From CAZFJG01 sp964410915 (GTDB lineage Bacteria; Synergistota; Synergistia; Synergistales; JAFGMB01), in assembly GCA_964410915.1 (NCBI GenBank), contig CAYPIU010000020.1:1-29758 (forward strand): DNA of 29,758 nt, in the 5' to 3' direction. The notes under the pieces are model-generated. The model was given only the letters and a program-made list of their open reading frames with translations. It did not search any database and had not been told where the DNA came from. The number at the start of each line of letters is the position of its first letter. The first letter of the stretch is position 1. A program made the position numbers and the translations under genes. Shown here piece after piece: positions 1 through 7,871 of the stretch.

Positions 1-84
1 AAGGTCTGACTTTTCGGAAAACTCATTTAAAGCCGTGGACGAGATCCTCTCAAGATCCTTGATGTCAACACAGGAATTTCCCAT
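1..84 (-). CDS. 5' end of an unidentified gene (truncated by window edge)
   Basis: An ATG at 84-82 on the minus strand opens 28 codons with no stop before the window edge. The peptide begins MGNSCVDIKDLERISS. A GTGAGGT ribosome-binding site lies about 7 bases upstream of the ATG. The reading frame is short and I do not recognise the protein; only its N-terminus is visible. It is divergent from the cysteine desulfidase gene at 235, so 85-234 would be a shared promoter region. Confidence 0.5.
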   Translation of the reverse strand, partial: MGNSCVDIKDLERISSTALNEFSEKSDL

Positions 85-164
85 TTAACATACCTCACTT
101 TTTTTGAACATGTTAACATATTCCAGTTAAGGAACAAGAGCTATATTATGTTGCCAAAGTTAAA

Positions 165-190
165 AACGAGATCGAAAAGCAGATCTTGTT
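165..190 (+). other. Leader hairpin upstream of the cysteine desulfidase gene
   Basis: AACGAGATC (165-173) pairs with GATCTTGTT (182-190), with one G-U pair and an 8-base loop. It ends 31 bases before the AGGAGG ribosome-binding site (222-227). There is no clear U-run after it, so a simple terminator is unlikely. It could be a 5'-UTR stabiliser or an operator. Function is not known. Confidence 0.35.
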
Positions 191-234
191 GTAAAATATA
201 AGGCTGATACTGATTTTCAATAGGAGGCGAATCG

Positions 235-1530
235 ATGTTCACCATCAAGGAATTTCTCAATGAAGAAGTAAAACCGGCTTTAGGATGTACCGAGCCCGGT
301 GCAGTAGCACTGGGCGTAGCAAGAGCTGTAGAGGAACTCGGCGAAACTCAGATTGATGTCCTTGAAGTAACCGTAAGTGACAGTATATACAAGAACGGAA
401 TGTACGTGGGCATACCCGGAACAGGAGGGCTGAAAGGCAACGACATCGCGGCAGCCCTTGGAGCAATATGCGGCAGATCAGAATATGGACTTGAAGTTTT
501 GAAAGACTGCAACAAGGAAAACCTCGAAAAAGCCGGGAAAATGATCGAAAGCAACAAAGTTTACATAATCCCCGACATGGATCGTCACGGAGTTTATGTA
601 GAAGCCTCTGTTAAATCCTCGAAAGGTTCAGCAACCTGCATAATAGAGAAAGAACACTCCAACATAACCAGAGTTACAAAAGATAATAAGATAGTCTTTT
701 CTGCAGATGATACCGATAATTCTAATGGAAATAGCGGAAGATCAATTCCGGATCAGGTATTGAAAATGAATTACAGAGAGCTTGTTTCTCTTGTTGAACA
801 TATGGACGAAGAAGACATAGACCACGTTCTTCAGGGTGTGGCTATGAATTACAGGATCGCAGAGTTTGGATTTGAAAATAATGTCGGCCTTAATCTGGGC
901 TCGACCATAAAAGAAATTGCTGGAGACCAATACGAATCAGATGATCTCAGCGCGAAAATAAAATCTGTATGTGCTGCTGCATCTGACGCAAGAATGGATG
1001 GAGCACCTCTTCCAGTTATGAGCAGCGCAGGAAGCGGAAATCATGGTATAACTGCAATTATTCCCGTAGCAATAGCAGGTGAACACTATAAAAGATCAAA
1101 AGAAGATATTGCGCATGCCCTGGCGTTAAGTCACCTTACAACATCATTTATAAAAAGCAGGATGGGGCGTCTAAGCCCTGTATGCGGGTGCGCTGTAGCA
1201 GCCGGGGCAGGGTCCGCGGCAGGTATGGTCCATCTAATGGGCGGCGACATTGATCAATCAGTCAAGGCAGTGGAGATAGTAATAGGAAATCTTGTAGGAA
1301 TGCTTTGTGATGGAGCGAAGGAAACCTGTTCGCTGAAAGTCAGTACAGGAGCTTCAGAAGCTTATTACGCAGCTATGCTTGCCTTAAAGGGACAGCACCT
1401 GTCAGGATGTCAGGGCGTTATCGATACAACTATCGAAAAAACCGTAGAAAACGCTGCGAGAGTAAATGTAGAAGGAATGAAAGATGTCGATTCCATAATA
1501 ATAGATATCATAAGGAAACGATTTAACTGA
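235..1530 (+). CDS. L-cysteine desulfidase-like protein (UPF0597 / SDH-alpha fold)
   Basis: The 431-aa protein belongs to the CdsB/CyuA (YhaM, UPF0597) family related to the serine dehydratase alpha domain. Family members use a [4Fe-4S] cluster to split L-cysteine into pyruvate, ammonia and sulfide. The diagnostic CTEP motif is at Cys18. A VCGC pair is at Cys317/Cys319, and CDGAKETC places Cys358 and Cys365 seven apart. This matches the cluster-ligand pattern I recall for the archaeal CdsB enzyme. The SSAGSGNHG glycine-rich motif lies near residue 262. Start: ATG with AGGAGG eight bases upstream. Length is normal for the family. It stands alone, divergent from the 1-84 gene and convergent with the selenoprotein, with a shared terminator. 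The role is probably cytoplasmic cysteine catabolism. The family assignment is strong; the exact substrate (cysteine versus another beta-substituted amino acid) is inferred. Confidence 0.9.
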   Translation: MFTIKEFLNEEVKPALGCTEPGAVALGVARAVEELGETQIDVLEVTVSDSIYKNGMYVGIPGTGGLKGNDIAAALGAICGRSEYGLEVLKDCNKENLEKAGKMIESNKVYIIPDMDRHGVYVEASVKSSKGSATCIIEKEHSNITRVTKDNKIVFSADDTDNSNGNSGRSIPDQVLKMNYRELVSLVEHMDEEDIDHVLQGVAMNYRIAEFGFENNVGLNLGSTIKEIAGDQYESDDLSAKIKSVCAAASDARMDGAPLPVMSSAGSGNHGITAIIPVAIAGEHYKRSKEDIAHALALSHLTTSFIKSRMGRLSPVCGCAVAAGAGSAAGMVHLMGGDIDQSVKAVEIVIGNLVGMLCDGAKETCSLKVSTGASEAYYAAMLALKGQHLSGCQGVIDTTIEKTVENAARVNVEGMKDVDSIIIDIIRKRFN

Positions 1531-1549
1531 TCCTCTATAAATAGAAAAG

Positions 1550-1592
1550 AAAAAGGTCCCGGAATAAAGATCTTGAATTCCGGGACCTTTTT
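1550..1592. terminator. Bidirectional Rho-independent terminator
   Basis: GGTCCCGGAA (1555-1564) pairs perfectly with TTCCGGGACC (1578-1587). The stem is flanked by five A's (1550-1554) and five T's (1588-1592), so a U-run follows on both strands. It separates the convergent cysteine desulfidase and selenoprotein genes. Confidence 0.93.
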
Positions 1593-1598
1593 GACCGA

Positions 1599-2240
1599 TC
1601 ACCTTTTAAGAGCCTGTAAAATATCCTCTGGTTCCAGTCTTTGCCTGTAGTCAGATCTTTTCCATGACAGAAGCACTATTCCAGACCTGTCCACGATGAA
1701 GGTTGCAGTAACAGGCAATTGCCAGGATTCATCTCCATTGTATTCTGGTATCACAAGTCCAGCACCTTTATAAATTTCCCTTACCTCAGGAGGCACGGTA
1801 AAGACCAGATCAAGATCAGCGGCAAAGCTGTTCGAAATATCTGAAAGAAGGGGATAATCAAGTCCCAGCTCATTTTTCAGTTCTTTTGAGAATTCAGGAA
1901 GCATAGGTGATATCGCCACAATTGAAGCACCTTTCTTCCTGACTGAAGCAAAAATCTCCTGATAGGCCTGCAACTGCAGACGACAGTAAGGTCACCATTT
2001 ACCCCTGAAAAAAACAGCTACAAGATCACCTTCTTCAAGAAGGTCTTCCGAGGAGACCTGTTTCCCTTCCTGATCCTGAAGGTCAAAAGCCGGAAAGAAT
2101 GCACCTTCATCCGGAATAATATCCTCGATACCTGAATATTTTAGATCATTTCGAAATTTTTCCAGGATTTTTCTTGCACTATCAGGGAACTTTGCTGAAC
2201 TATTACGCACCTGCTCATCCAGTTCTCTCTTCAATGTCAA
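1599..2240 (-). CDS. Selenocysteine-containing peroxiredoxin-like protein (in-frame TGA = Sec83)
   Basis: Reading minus-strand codons from 2240 through an in-frame TGA at 1994-1992 gives one 213-aa AhpC/TSA (thioredoxin-fold) protein. The TGA falls exactly at the catalytic position of this family: FFRGKW-U-PYC, where cysteine homologues read FYRGGWCPYC. Both sides of the TGA are homologous sequence in the same frame, so this is recoding rather than a nonsense mutation. Sec83 and Cys86 form a UxxC redox pair. A compact hairpin starts 10 bases after the TGA (see SECIS entry). Residues 1-50 are a helical N-terminal extension; the Trx fold runs from about 50 to 213 and includes PVTATFIVDRSG. Start: TTG at 2240 with AGGGGAGTG upstream. 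It should reduce peroxides or act as a thiol-disulfide reductase in the cytoplasm. It lies 127 bases downstream of the ArsB/NhaD-type transporter gene on the same strand. Standard gene calling would split it at 1992/1973. Confidence 0.9.
1966..1994 (-). promoter_or_regulatory. Bacterial SECIS-like hairpin with Sec codon
   Basis: Minus strand. UGA is at 1994-1992, followed by ten bases and then a six-pair stem. The pairs are G1981-C1966, U1980-G1967, C1979-G1968, U1978-A1969, G1977-C1970 and C1976-G1971, closing an AGUU loop (1975-1972). Spacing of roughly 11 bases after the UGA and a GU in the apical loop are known features of SelB-binding bacterial SECIS elements. The match is by eye, not by a folding program. 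Confidence 0.7.
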
Positions 2241-2367
2241 TTCTCACACTCCCCTTCAGGAAACAGTCAATAAAGATCCACTGATAATGATACCATCAGT
2301 TTAAAGCTTCATCCAGAGAGCTATTTATCGAGAATAGGGGTTTAGATCATTAATTATAAGTTTCAAC

Positions 2368-3639
2368 CTAAAAATATCTTATAAAAATATATAGATTGGA
2401 TACGGCAAGTGTAGAAAGCATCAGGATTCCTCCCTTTACAAGATAAGCCTTGAAATCTATTTTCAGGCCTGATCTCTCTGCTGCTCCTGCCATGACAAGA
2501 TTTGCAGAAGCGCCGACAAGGGTTCCGTTCCCCCCAAAACATGCACCAAGGGCAAGGGACCACCATAGTACATCCGGGCTGGCTGAACCCATGGATGCAA
2601 ATTCTTTCACCAGTGGTATTACAGCGGCAGTATACGGGACATTATCCACTATGGACGACAGGATCCCTGATCCCCATATCAGGAAAACGCTTAAGATCTT
2701 GAGGTTTTCTCCAATGGTACTGAACACAAAATTCGCCAGCATATGGATCAACCCAAGATGTTCAATGGTCCCGACAAGCATGAATAAAGCTGTAAAAAAC
2801 AGTATGGTCACCCAGTCAACTTCTTTCATTATCTCTTCCACATCAACAGGACAGATTATCAGCCCGAGAGCAGCTCCAGAAAGAGCTACTGTAGCAGCTT
2901 CAATACCAAGCCTGCCATGAAGGACAAACCCAACGAGAACAAGCAGCATAACAAAAAGGATCCTCTTTGTAAGGCCTTTATCATCAGTGCTCCTGGGTTC
3001 CTTGAAGTTTTCGGCTATCTCAGACGTTTTTTCGCTGGGTCTCAGTTGTTTCCCATACCAGATAAAAAGGAAAAAATACATCACTACAAGAGAAGCAAGT
3101 ACTGCAGGCCCCAGATTAATAATAAAATCATTAAATGTAAAACCTGCTGCAGAGCCAATAAGCAGGTTGGGGGGATCTCCTATAAGAGTAGCTGTACCAC
3201 CTATGTTAGATGAAAATATCTCTGCAAAAACAAATGGCATCGGATCTATTCTAAGAACATCCGATACAGCAAGGGCAACTGGGCCGATAAGAAGAACTGT
3301 AGTGACATTATCAATAAGTGCCGAAATAATTGCTGTTAAAAAAGAGAGTAGAAAAAGAAGTATCCAGGGTTTTCCGAAACTCAGTTTTACCGCCTTTACA
3401 GCGACAAACTGAATGATCCCCGTTTTTCTTATGATCCCAACTATTACCATCATCCCAAAAAGAAGGCCTATGGTATTAAAATCTATGTAGGAAAAAGCAT
3501 CTGACTGGTCAATAACGTGGAGTAGGAGAACGGCGGCAATTCCGGCAAGGGCAGCTTTTAACCTGTGGAGCCTTTCACTTACTATCAAAACATATGTAAA
3601 CAGAAAGATCGTAAGACCTGTTAACTGGACTATACTCAT
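2368..3639 (-). CDS. ArsB/NhaD (IT) superfamily membrane transporter
   Basis: A 423-aa integral membrane protein with about 10-12 hydrophobic segments and the internal duplication of the ion-transporter superfamily (ArsB, NhaD, OCA2/P-protein relatives). Repeat signatures are DNVTTVLLIGP and NIGGTATLIGDPPNLLIG in the first half, and VDNVPYTAAVIPLV and GGNGTLVGASANLV in the second. Between the halves is a charged cytoplasmic loop (around QLRPSEKTSE). The substrate could be an anion such as arsenite, or a Na+/H+ or carboxylate exchange; sequence alone does not decide. An in-frame ATG at 3651 directly abuts GGAG, so I prefer the ATG at 3639 (MSIVQLTG), which leaves usable spacing from that site. 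A promoter is predicted at 3704-3732. The selenoprotein follows on the same strand and may be cotranscribed. Confidence 0.85.
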   Translation of the reverse strand: MSIVQLTGLTIFLFTYVLIVSERLHRLKAALAGIAAVLLLHVIDQSDAFSYIDFNTIGLLFGMMVIVGIIRKTGIIQFVAVKAVKLSFGKPWILLFLLSFLTAIISALIDNVTTVLLIGPVALAVSDVLRIDPMPFVFAEIFSSNIGGTATLIGDPPNLLIGSAAGFTFNDFIINLGPAVLASLVVMYFFLFIWYGKQLRPSEKTSEIAENFKEPRSTDDKGLTKRILFVMLLVLVGFVLHGRLGIEAATVALSGAALGLIICPVDVEEIMKEVDWVTILFFTALFMLVGTIEHLGLIHMLANFVFSTIGENLKILSVFLIWGSGILSSIVDNVPYTAAVIPLVKEFASMGSASPDVLWWSLALGACFGGNGTLVGASANLVMAGAAERSGLKIDFKAYLVKGGILMLSTLAVSNLYIFIRYF

Positions 3640-3703
3640 TATGAAAAACATCTCCGATAGACTCTATAACTCCGATTGATCCGGGGCTTATTCTGATACA
3701 TTA

Positions 3704-3732
3704 TACATAATACAAATAAAGCCCTTTTGCAA
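3704..3732 (-). promoter_or_regulatory. Predicted sigma-70 promoter for the ArsB/NhaD-type gene
   Basis: Minus strand: TTGCAA (3732-3727), 17-base spacer, TATGTA (3709-3704). It is placed 65 bases upstream of the preferred start. Confidence 0.4.
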
Positions 3733-3796
3733 GCTATGAAATGATACTACTAATTTTCAAAATTGCAAGGCCATTTATATACTTTTTAGCAATTCC

Positions 3797-3825
3797 TTGA
3801 AAAAAGATCTTTCAATTGATACTAT
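3797..3825 (+). promoter_or_regulatory. Predicted sigma-70 promoter for the Usp-BCCT operon
   Basis: TTGAAA (3797-3802), 17-base spacer, TACTAT (3820-3825), about 85 bases before the Usp start. Both boxes are good consensus matches. Confidence 0.5.
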
Positions 3826-3910
3826 CCATTTCGGGTTCAGTTTCCCCTTAGTTGTAAAGACAGGGATAAACATGATAAAAGTCTTTATCGAAGGGAAAGG
3901 ATGAGTTATT

Positions 3911-4744
3911 TTGCTTGGTACATGTATACTGCCTCTGTCACTTAAGGAATCTTTCAGAACGATCCGTTCGATCGCATCGTTCATTAAAGACCTTGGTACA
4001 GAAAAAATATTTTTATCACACGTTTTCGAAGGGAAAAGAATCAGACAGAAACAATCTGAAAAGATGGGAGATATAGCAGAGGAACTCAGGAGTATGGATT
4101 TTATAGTAAGTACACACAGCCTTAAGGGATCTGTTGTTGACGGAATAATGGATCTTACAAAAGAACTTACACCAGATTTTGCAGCACTACCCTGGCATAA
4201 CATAGACCCCCTGAGAAGATCACTTGTGGGAAGCATTGACATCGACATAGTAAGATCTATTGACATTCCTGCCCTTATTTATAAAAAGGAAAGTATAAGC
4301 TCGAACCCGGGGTTGGACTCGATTATATATGCAACCAATTTTCAAAGAACCGACAGCATTGTAGTTCCATATCTCAGTGGAAACTCTCTCCATGCCCGGA
4401 CTCTATACCTTTTGCATGCAGGGCAAAGGGCTCCCGATCCTGAAGCAGACCAGAAAAGAAGATCACTTATCAGGAACAGTCTTGATAGACTGGCAAAAGA
4501 ATGTCGTGTCAATTTTGATAATGTAGAGACCATAGAAACAGTTGGCTCGGTAAGGACCGAAATAGTTCGGGAGGCAAGAAGGAAAAAAGCGGACATGATA
4601 ATTATGGGGAAGACAGACAGTAAAAAAAGTATCGACAGGATATTGGGATCTACGGCAGAATCGGTAGCAATAAAATCACATACGAATATTATCCTTATAC
4701 CGGCAACGGGATCCTCAAAGTCAGGAAGTGTTCTAAATGGATAA
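3911..4744 (+). CDS. Tandem universal stress protein (UspA family)
   Basis: The 277-aa protein consists of two Usp (adenine-nucleotide alpha-hydrolase fold) domains, about residues 1-140 and 145-270. The second domain ends in the nucleotide-binding signature region, ADMIIMGKTDSKKS followed by ILGSTAESV. The usual G-x2-G-x9-G-S/T motif is present except that the second glycine is Asp236 (G233-K-T-D236, then G246-S-T). ATP binding may therefore be altered. The first domain lacks the motif. No ATG fits; the TTG at 3911 is chosen because AAAGGATG lies just upstream and an in-frame TGA at 3902 closes the frame. The stop codon overlaps the start of the BCCT transporter by 8 bases, so the two are translationally coupled. 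Usp proteins next to transporters are often thought to regulate them. That role is inferred here. Confidence 0.82.
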   Translation: MLGTCILPLSLKESFRTIRSIASFIKDLGTEKIFLSHVFEGKRIRQKQSEKMGDIAEELRSMDFIVSTHSLKGSVVDGIMDLTKELTPDFAALPWHNIDPLRRSLVGSIDIDIVRSIDIPALIYKKESISSNPGLDSIIYATNFQRTDSIVVPYLSGNSLHARTLYLLHAGQRAPDPEADQKRRSLIRNSLDRLAKECRVNFDNVETIETVGSVRTEIVREARRKKADMIIMGKTDSKKSIDRILGSTAESVAIKSHTNIILIPATGSSKSGSVLNG

Positions 4745-6284
4745 AAAACCTGACAACACCGTATTCATAATGTCGCTGATCATGGTGCTGACAGTAGTGG
4801 CAACCGGTATCATCAGCCCGGAATTCCTCCTTCAGCTTTCCAAAACACTTCACAAAGAGATCATAAGATCATTTGGCTGGGGATATCTTACAGCAACTTT
4901 CTTTTTTCTCTGCTTTTCTCTTTTTCTTGCTTTCAGCAGGTTTGGAGATATAAAACTCGGAAAGGACCATGAAAAACCAAGATATTCGTATTTTGGATGG
5001 TTCAGCATGCTCTTCGCTGCCGGTATGGGGATCGGCCTTATATTCTGGGGTGTGGCAGAACCAATGAGCCATTTTCTTAACCCGCCGTCATATATTGCCA
5101 ACGGTTCAGGAACAGCTGCGGAATTTGCCATGACCCACAGTTTCTTTCACTGGGGTATCCAGCCCTGGGCTATATACATAGTAATGAGCCTTTCAATTGC
5201 ATTCTTTTCTTTCAGAAGAGGAATGCCACCGCTTATTTCAAGCTGTTTCTATCCACTGATAGGGGAAAAGATTTACGGGCTCACAGGTTATATAATTGAC
5301 ATCCTTGCTGTTTTTGCAACTATCTTTGGAATAGCAACTTCCCTGGGATTTGGAGCTTTACAGATATCGAGCGGACTTGGGATGGTCCTGGATTTTGAGG
5401 TAACCAATACTGTATATCTGATACTTATCGCTATAATTACTGTTCTTTTTCTCGCATCAAGCCTGACTGGCCTGGATAAAGGGATCCAGTTTCTGAGCAA
5501 GCTCAACATACTTATAGCAACGTGTCTTCTGCTCTTCATGCTTGCAGTGGGTCCAACATCGTATATTCTTGACATTCTTACGAGTACAACTGCAGATTAT
5601 CTTTCATCATTTCTGAACATGAGCCTTTCCACTAATCCGTTTAAGGGCTATGACTGGACGCATTCATGGACTCTTTTCTACTGGGCATGGTGGATATCAT
5701 GGTCACCATTTGTCGGACTTTTTGTGGCCAGTATTTCCAGAGGAAGGACTGTCAGGGAATTTGTTCTGGGAGCATTGACCGTACCTACGATCTTTACTTT
5801 CCTATGGTTCAGTGTTTTTGGAGGATCGGCCTTTAATCTGGAATTCGGTAAAGCACCGGGGATAGCGGAAACCATAACTTCTAATATTTCTACAGGACTG
5901 TTCGAATTATACAGTTATTATCCCTTCAGTACAGCGCTGACAATTATTACAATAATGCTGCTTGTAGTTTTCTTCATTACGTCTGCAGACTCTGCAACCT
6001 ATGTACTTGCAATGATGACTTCGAACGGGAAACTGATTCCTCCAACTTCAAGAAAGATCATCTGGGGCCTTACAGAGTCTTCTGTAGCTGCCATACTTCT
6101 TCTTTCAGGAGGACTTGATGCTCTTCAGAAAATGGCAATAGCAGCAGCTCTTCCCTTTACAATAATAATGGTATTTATGTGCCGAAGTCTCTACAGTGGC
6201 ATGAAATACGATATGGCTGAAACTTCAGACAAGCTGGAGATCGAAGATCTCCCTCAGGAAAGCCAGGTCAGAAATATCACCTGA
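4737..6284 (+). CDS. BCCT-family betaine/choline/carnitine-type transporter
   Basis: The 515-aa, roughly 12-TM symporter carries the BCCT signature: WTLFYWAWWISWSPFVG followed by SISRGRT, which supplies the tryptophan box that binds quaternary ammonium groups. It also has the early GMGIGLIFWGVAEP motif. The GMGIG form is the one described for Na+-coupled BetP-like members, whereas carnitine antiporters such as CaiT differ here, so glycine betaine or choline uptake is most likely. The C-terminal tail is short and only mildly charged, without the long osmosensing extension of BetP. ATG at 4737 overlaps the end of the Usp gene, with AGGAAGTG upstream. A strong hairpin follows the stop. Substrate may serve osmoprotection or as a methylamine or carbon source. 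Confidence 0.92.
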   Translation: MDKKPDNTVFIMSLIMVLTVVATGIISPEFLLQLSKTLHKEIIRSFGWGYLTATFFFLCFSLFLAFSRFGDIKLGKDHEKPRYSYFGWFSMLFAAGMGIGLIFWGVAEPMSHFLNPPSYIANGSGTAAEFAMTHSFFHWGIQPWAIYIVMSLSIAFFSFRRGMPPLISSCFYPLIGEKIYGLTGYIIDILAVFATIFGIATSLGFGALQISSGLGMVLDFEVTNTVYLILIAIITVLFLASSLTGLDKGIQFLSKLNILIATCLLLFMLAVGPTSYILDILTSTTADYLSSFLNMSLSTNPFKGYDWTHSWTLFYWAWWISWSPFVGLFVASISRGRTVREFVLGALTVPTIFTFLWFSVFGGSAFNLEFGKAPGIAETITSNISTGLFELYSYYPFSTALTIITIMLLVVFFITSADSATYVLAMMTSNGKLIPPTSRKIIWGLTESSVAAILLLSGGLDALQKMAIAAALPFTIIMVFMCRSLYSGMKYDMAETSDKLEIEDLPQESQVRNIT

Positions 6285-6297
6285 TATCGTTTGAAAA

Positions 6298-6328
6298 TGA
6301 ATTGCAGGCTCCAGGAGCCTGCAATTCA
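6298..6328. terminator. Perfect 15-bp hairpin between convergent genes
   Basis: TGAATTGCAGGCTCC (6298-6312) is the exact reverse complement of 6314-6328, around a single central base (in RNA probably a CCAGG loop). Only a short ATTT follows, so the U-run is weak. Position between the BCCT gene and the convergent beta-propeller gene argues for a bidirectional terminator. Confidence 0.7.
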
Positions 6329-6385
6329 TTTAAACCTGTGGATGAGAAACAGGACCATCAGGAACTTGACATTTAAAATCGCAGA

Positions 6386-7510
6386 TCACTTCACCGAATA
6401 GAATCTCCCGTCCATGCTTCCGAAAAGAAGTCTCTTTGAAACAATAACAGGAGAAGAAAGAATTTCCCTGCCCGTAGAGATAGTCCACATAAGATCTCCC
6501 GTAACTGCATTTACAGCGTACATATTTCCGTTAGAACTCCCCAGAAAAACAGTCTTTTCTGTCACAGCAGGTGATGAATATATACCTCCACTGGAAGAGA
6601 AAGTCCACAAATGTTTCCCCGATTCTGCATTTATGGAAAAGAGCTTGCCTGCTACTGTCCCCACGAATATACGACCTCCATCTACAGCGGGGGAAGTTGT
6701 TATCTCAAATCCCGTTTCGAAACGCCATGAAGGTATAACTCCCCTGATCTTCGTTGCATAAAGGGTACCATCCCAACCGCCGAAATACACCATTCCGTCA
6801 TAGATGGAAGGTGAAGCGTCAATGGGTCCCCCTGCTCCACCTCCCCATATCTTTCTGCCGGTTTTGACGTCAAGAGCATGGAATTTCCATGTGTGATCTC
6901 CAAAATATATCAGATCATCATGGACGACCGGTGAACATCTTAATTCCCTTCCAGTATCGAATTTCCATACCTTTTTACCTCTTTTACGGTCAAGAGCATA
7001 GAGATTTCCGTCTGCACTTGTAAAATAGACATACTCTCCGGATATAGCGGGAGAAGAGTGGATCGCACCTGTATTGATCTCTGTACCAGCATTGAAATCC
7101 CAAATAAGGTCACCTGTAGATGCCTTCAGGCAAAGGAACCGTCCTCCAGCATTCCCCAGATAAAGCATATCTTCTTTTATAGCCGGCGCACCATATATCG
7201 AATTACCCGTGTTAAAACTCCATAAAAACTCACCTGTTTCGATTTTAAGAGCATAGACCATACCCATGGAATCTCCAAAATATACCCTTCCCTCAGAACA
7301 TGAAGGAGAACCCGATATCCCCGCATCTGCATCAAAGGTCCATTCAACCTCTCCATGGTAAGGTGGTTCACTTTTCTCATATCTCCCTGTCTGCTGGCTA
7401 TTGACCCTGAACATAGGACTTTCTGCGAAAGAAACCCCCTGAAACAAAAGAATCAACAAAACCATGGCGGGAACTGACAGGAACAATTTTCCTTTCAAAC
7501 TGGATAACAC
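6386..7510 (-). CDS. Exported PQQ-type beta-propeller repeat protein
   Basis: A 374-aa protein with an N-terminal signal peptide: a Lys-rich start, a hydrophobic core VPAMVLLILLF, and likely cleavage after VSFA. The rest is eight PQQ/pyrrolo-quinoline-like repeats. Each has a W-x-F/I strand followed by a TG turn and a glycine-rich SSPAV...VYFG strand, for example LWSFNTG, IWDFNAG, VWKFDTG, SWRFETG and LWTFSSS. This predicts an eight-bladed propeller outside the cytoplasm. No lipobox is seen and no catalytic dehydrogenase domain is present, so an enzymatic PQQ function is unlikely. A scaffold or BamB-like binding role is possible, but neither is shown. Start: GTG at 7510, because AGAGGTGATC lies just upstream. 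It has its own promoter and terminator and stands alone. Confidence 0.85.
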   Translation of the reverse strand: MLSSLKGKLFLSVPAMVLLILLFQGVSFAESPMFRVNSQQTGRYEKSEPPYHGEVEWTFDADAGISGSPSCSEGRVYFGDSMGMVYALKIETGEFLWSFNTGNSIYGAPAIKEDMLYLGNAGGRFLCLKASTGDLIWDFNAGTEINTGAIHSSPAISGEYVYFTSADGNLYALDRKRGKKVWKFDTGRELRCSPVVHDDLIYFGDHTWKFHALDVKTGRKIWGGGAGGPIDASPSIYDGMVYFGGWDGTLYATKIRGVIPSWRFETGFEITTSPAVDGGRIFVGTVAGKLFSINAESGKHLWTFSSSGGIYSSPAVTEKTVFLGSSNGNMYAVNAVTGDLMWTISTGREILSSPVIVSKRLLFGSMDGRFYSVK

Positions 7511-7871
7511 CTGTGATCACCTCTTTTTATTAAGCTGAAGAGTTATCTTGATAGTAGGATAACATACAAATAAGGTTTTTATATATAAGCAGACGAAAAT
7601 ATCTGCAAATTATTATTCCATTCTCTCTTTGAACCAGGATATCCCTTAGATACCGCCAGAATTACAATAACAGTTTCCCAAAGACAGGCCAACCCTGCAA
7701 AAGAAAACTAAATCTTTAATCAGCTTAATACTATTTCAATTGAAATTATTTTTACAACAAGTTAGATATTCCCTTAAACACATTTTACTTATATTCATGA
7801 TTATGATATTGTCTGAATGTCGACATTAGAAAGAACTGTTCAATTACTTCTCTGCTCCGAAAGGAGGTCAT
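7511..7871. other. Divergent intergenic region (361 bp)
   Basis: AT-rich, with no ORF worth calling. It holds the predicted promoter of the beta-propeller gene (7580-7608, minus). It also holds a weak plus-strand candidate for the catabolic cluster: TTTACT at 7784-7789, 17 bases, TATTGT at 7807-7812. A strong AAAGGAGGT (7860-7868) precedes the M20D start. No riboswitch-like structure was recognised. Confidence 0.5.
7580..7608 (-). promoter_or_regulatory. Predicted sigma-70 promoter for the beta-propeller gene
   Basis: Minus strand: TTGCAG (7608-7603), 17-base spacer, TATATA (7585-7580), 70 bases upstream of the GTG start. Confidence 0.45.

Noticed and set aside
2283..2301. GATAATGATA upstream of the selenoprotein as a Fur/PerR box
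   Set aside because: Only the first ten bases match the Fur consensus; the second half does not, so it is too weak to call.
2450..2920. 156-codon plus-strand ORF inside the ArsB/NhaD-type gene
   Set aside because: Shadow of the transporter; Pro/Ser/Arg-rich translation, with no supported start.
3872..3904. ATG-initiated frame running through an in-frame TGA (3902) into the Usp gene, as a possible second selenoprotein
   Set aside because: The upstream peptide (MIKVFIEGKG) has no Usp homology, the TGA is not at a redox-active position, and no convincing SECIS hairpin follows. A TTG start at 3911 explains the gene.
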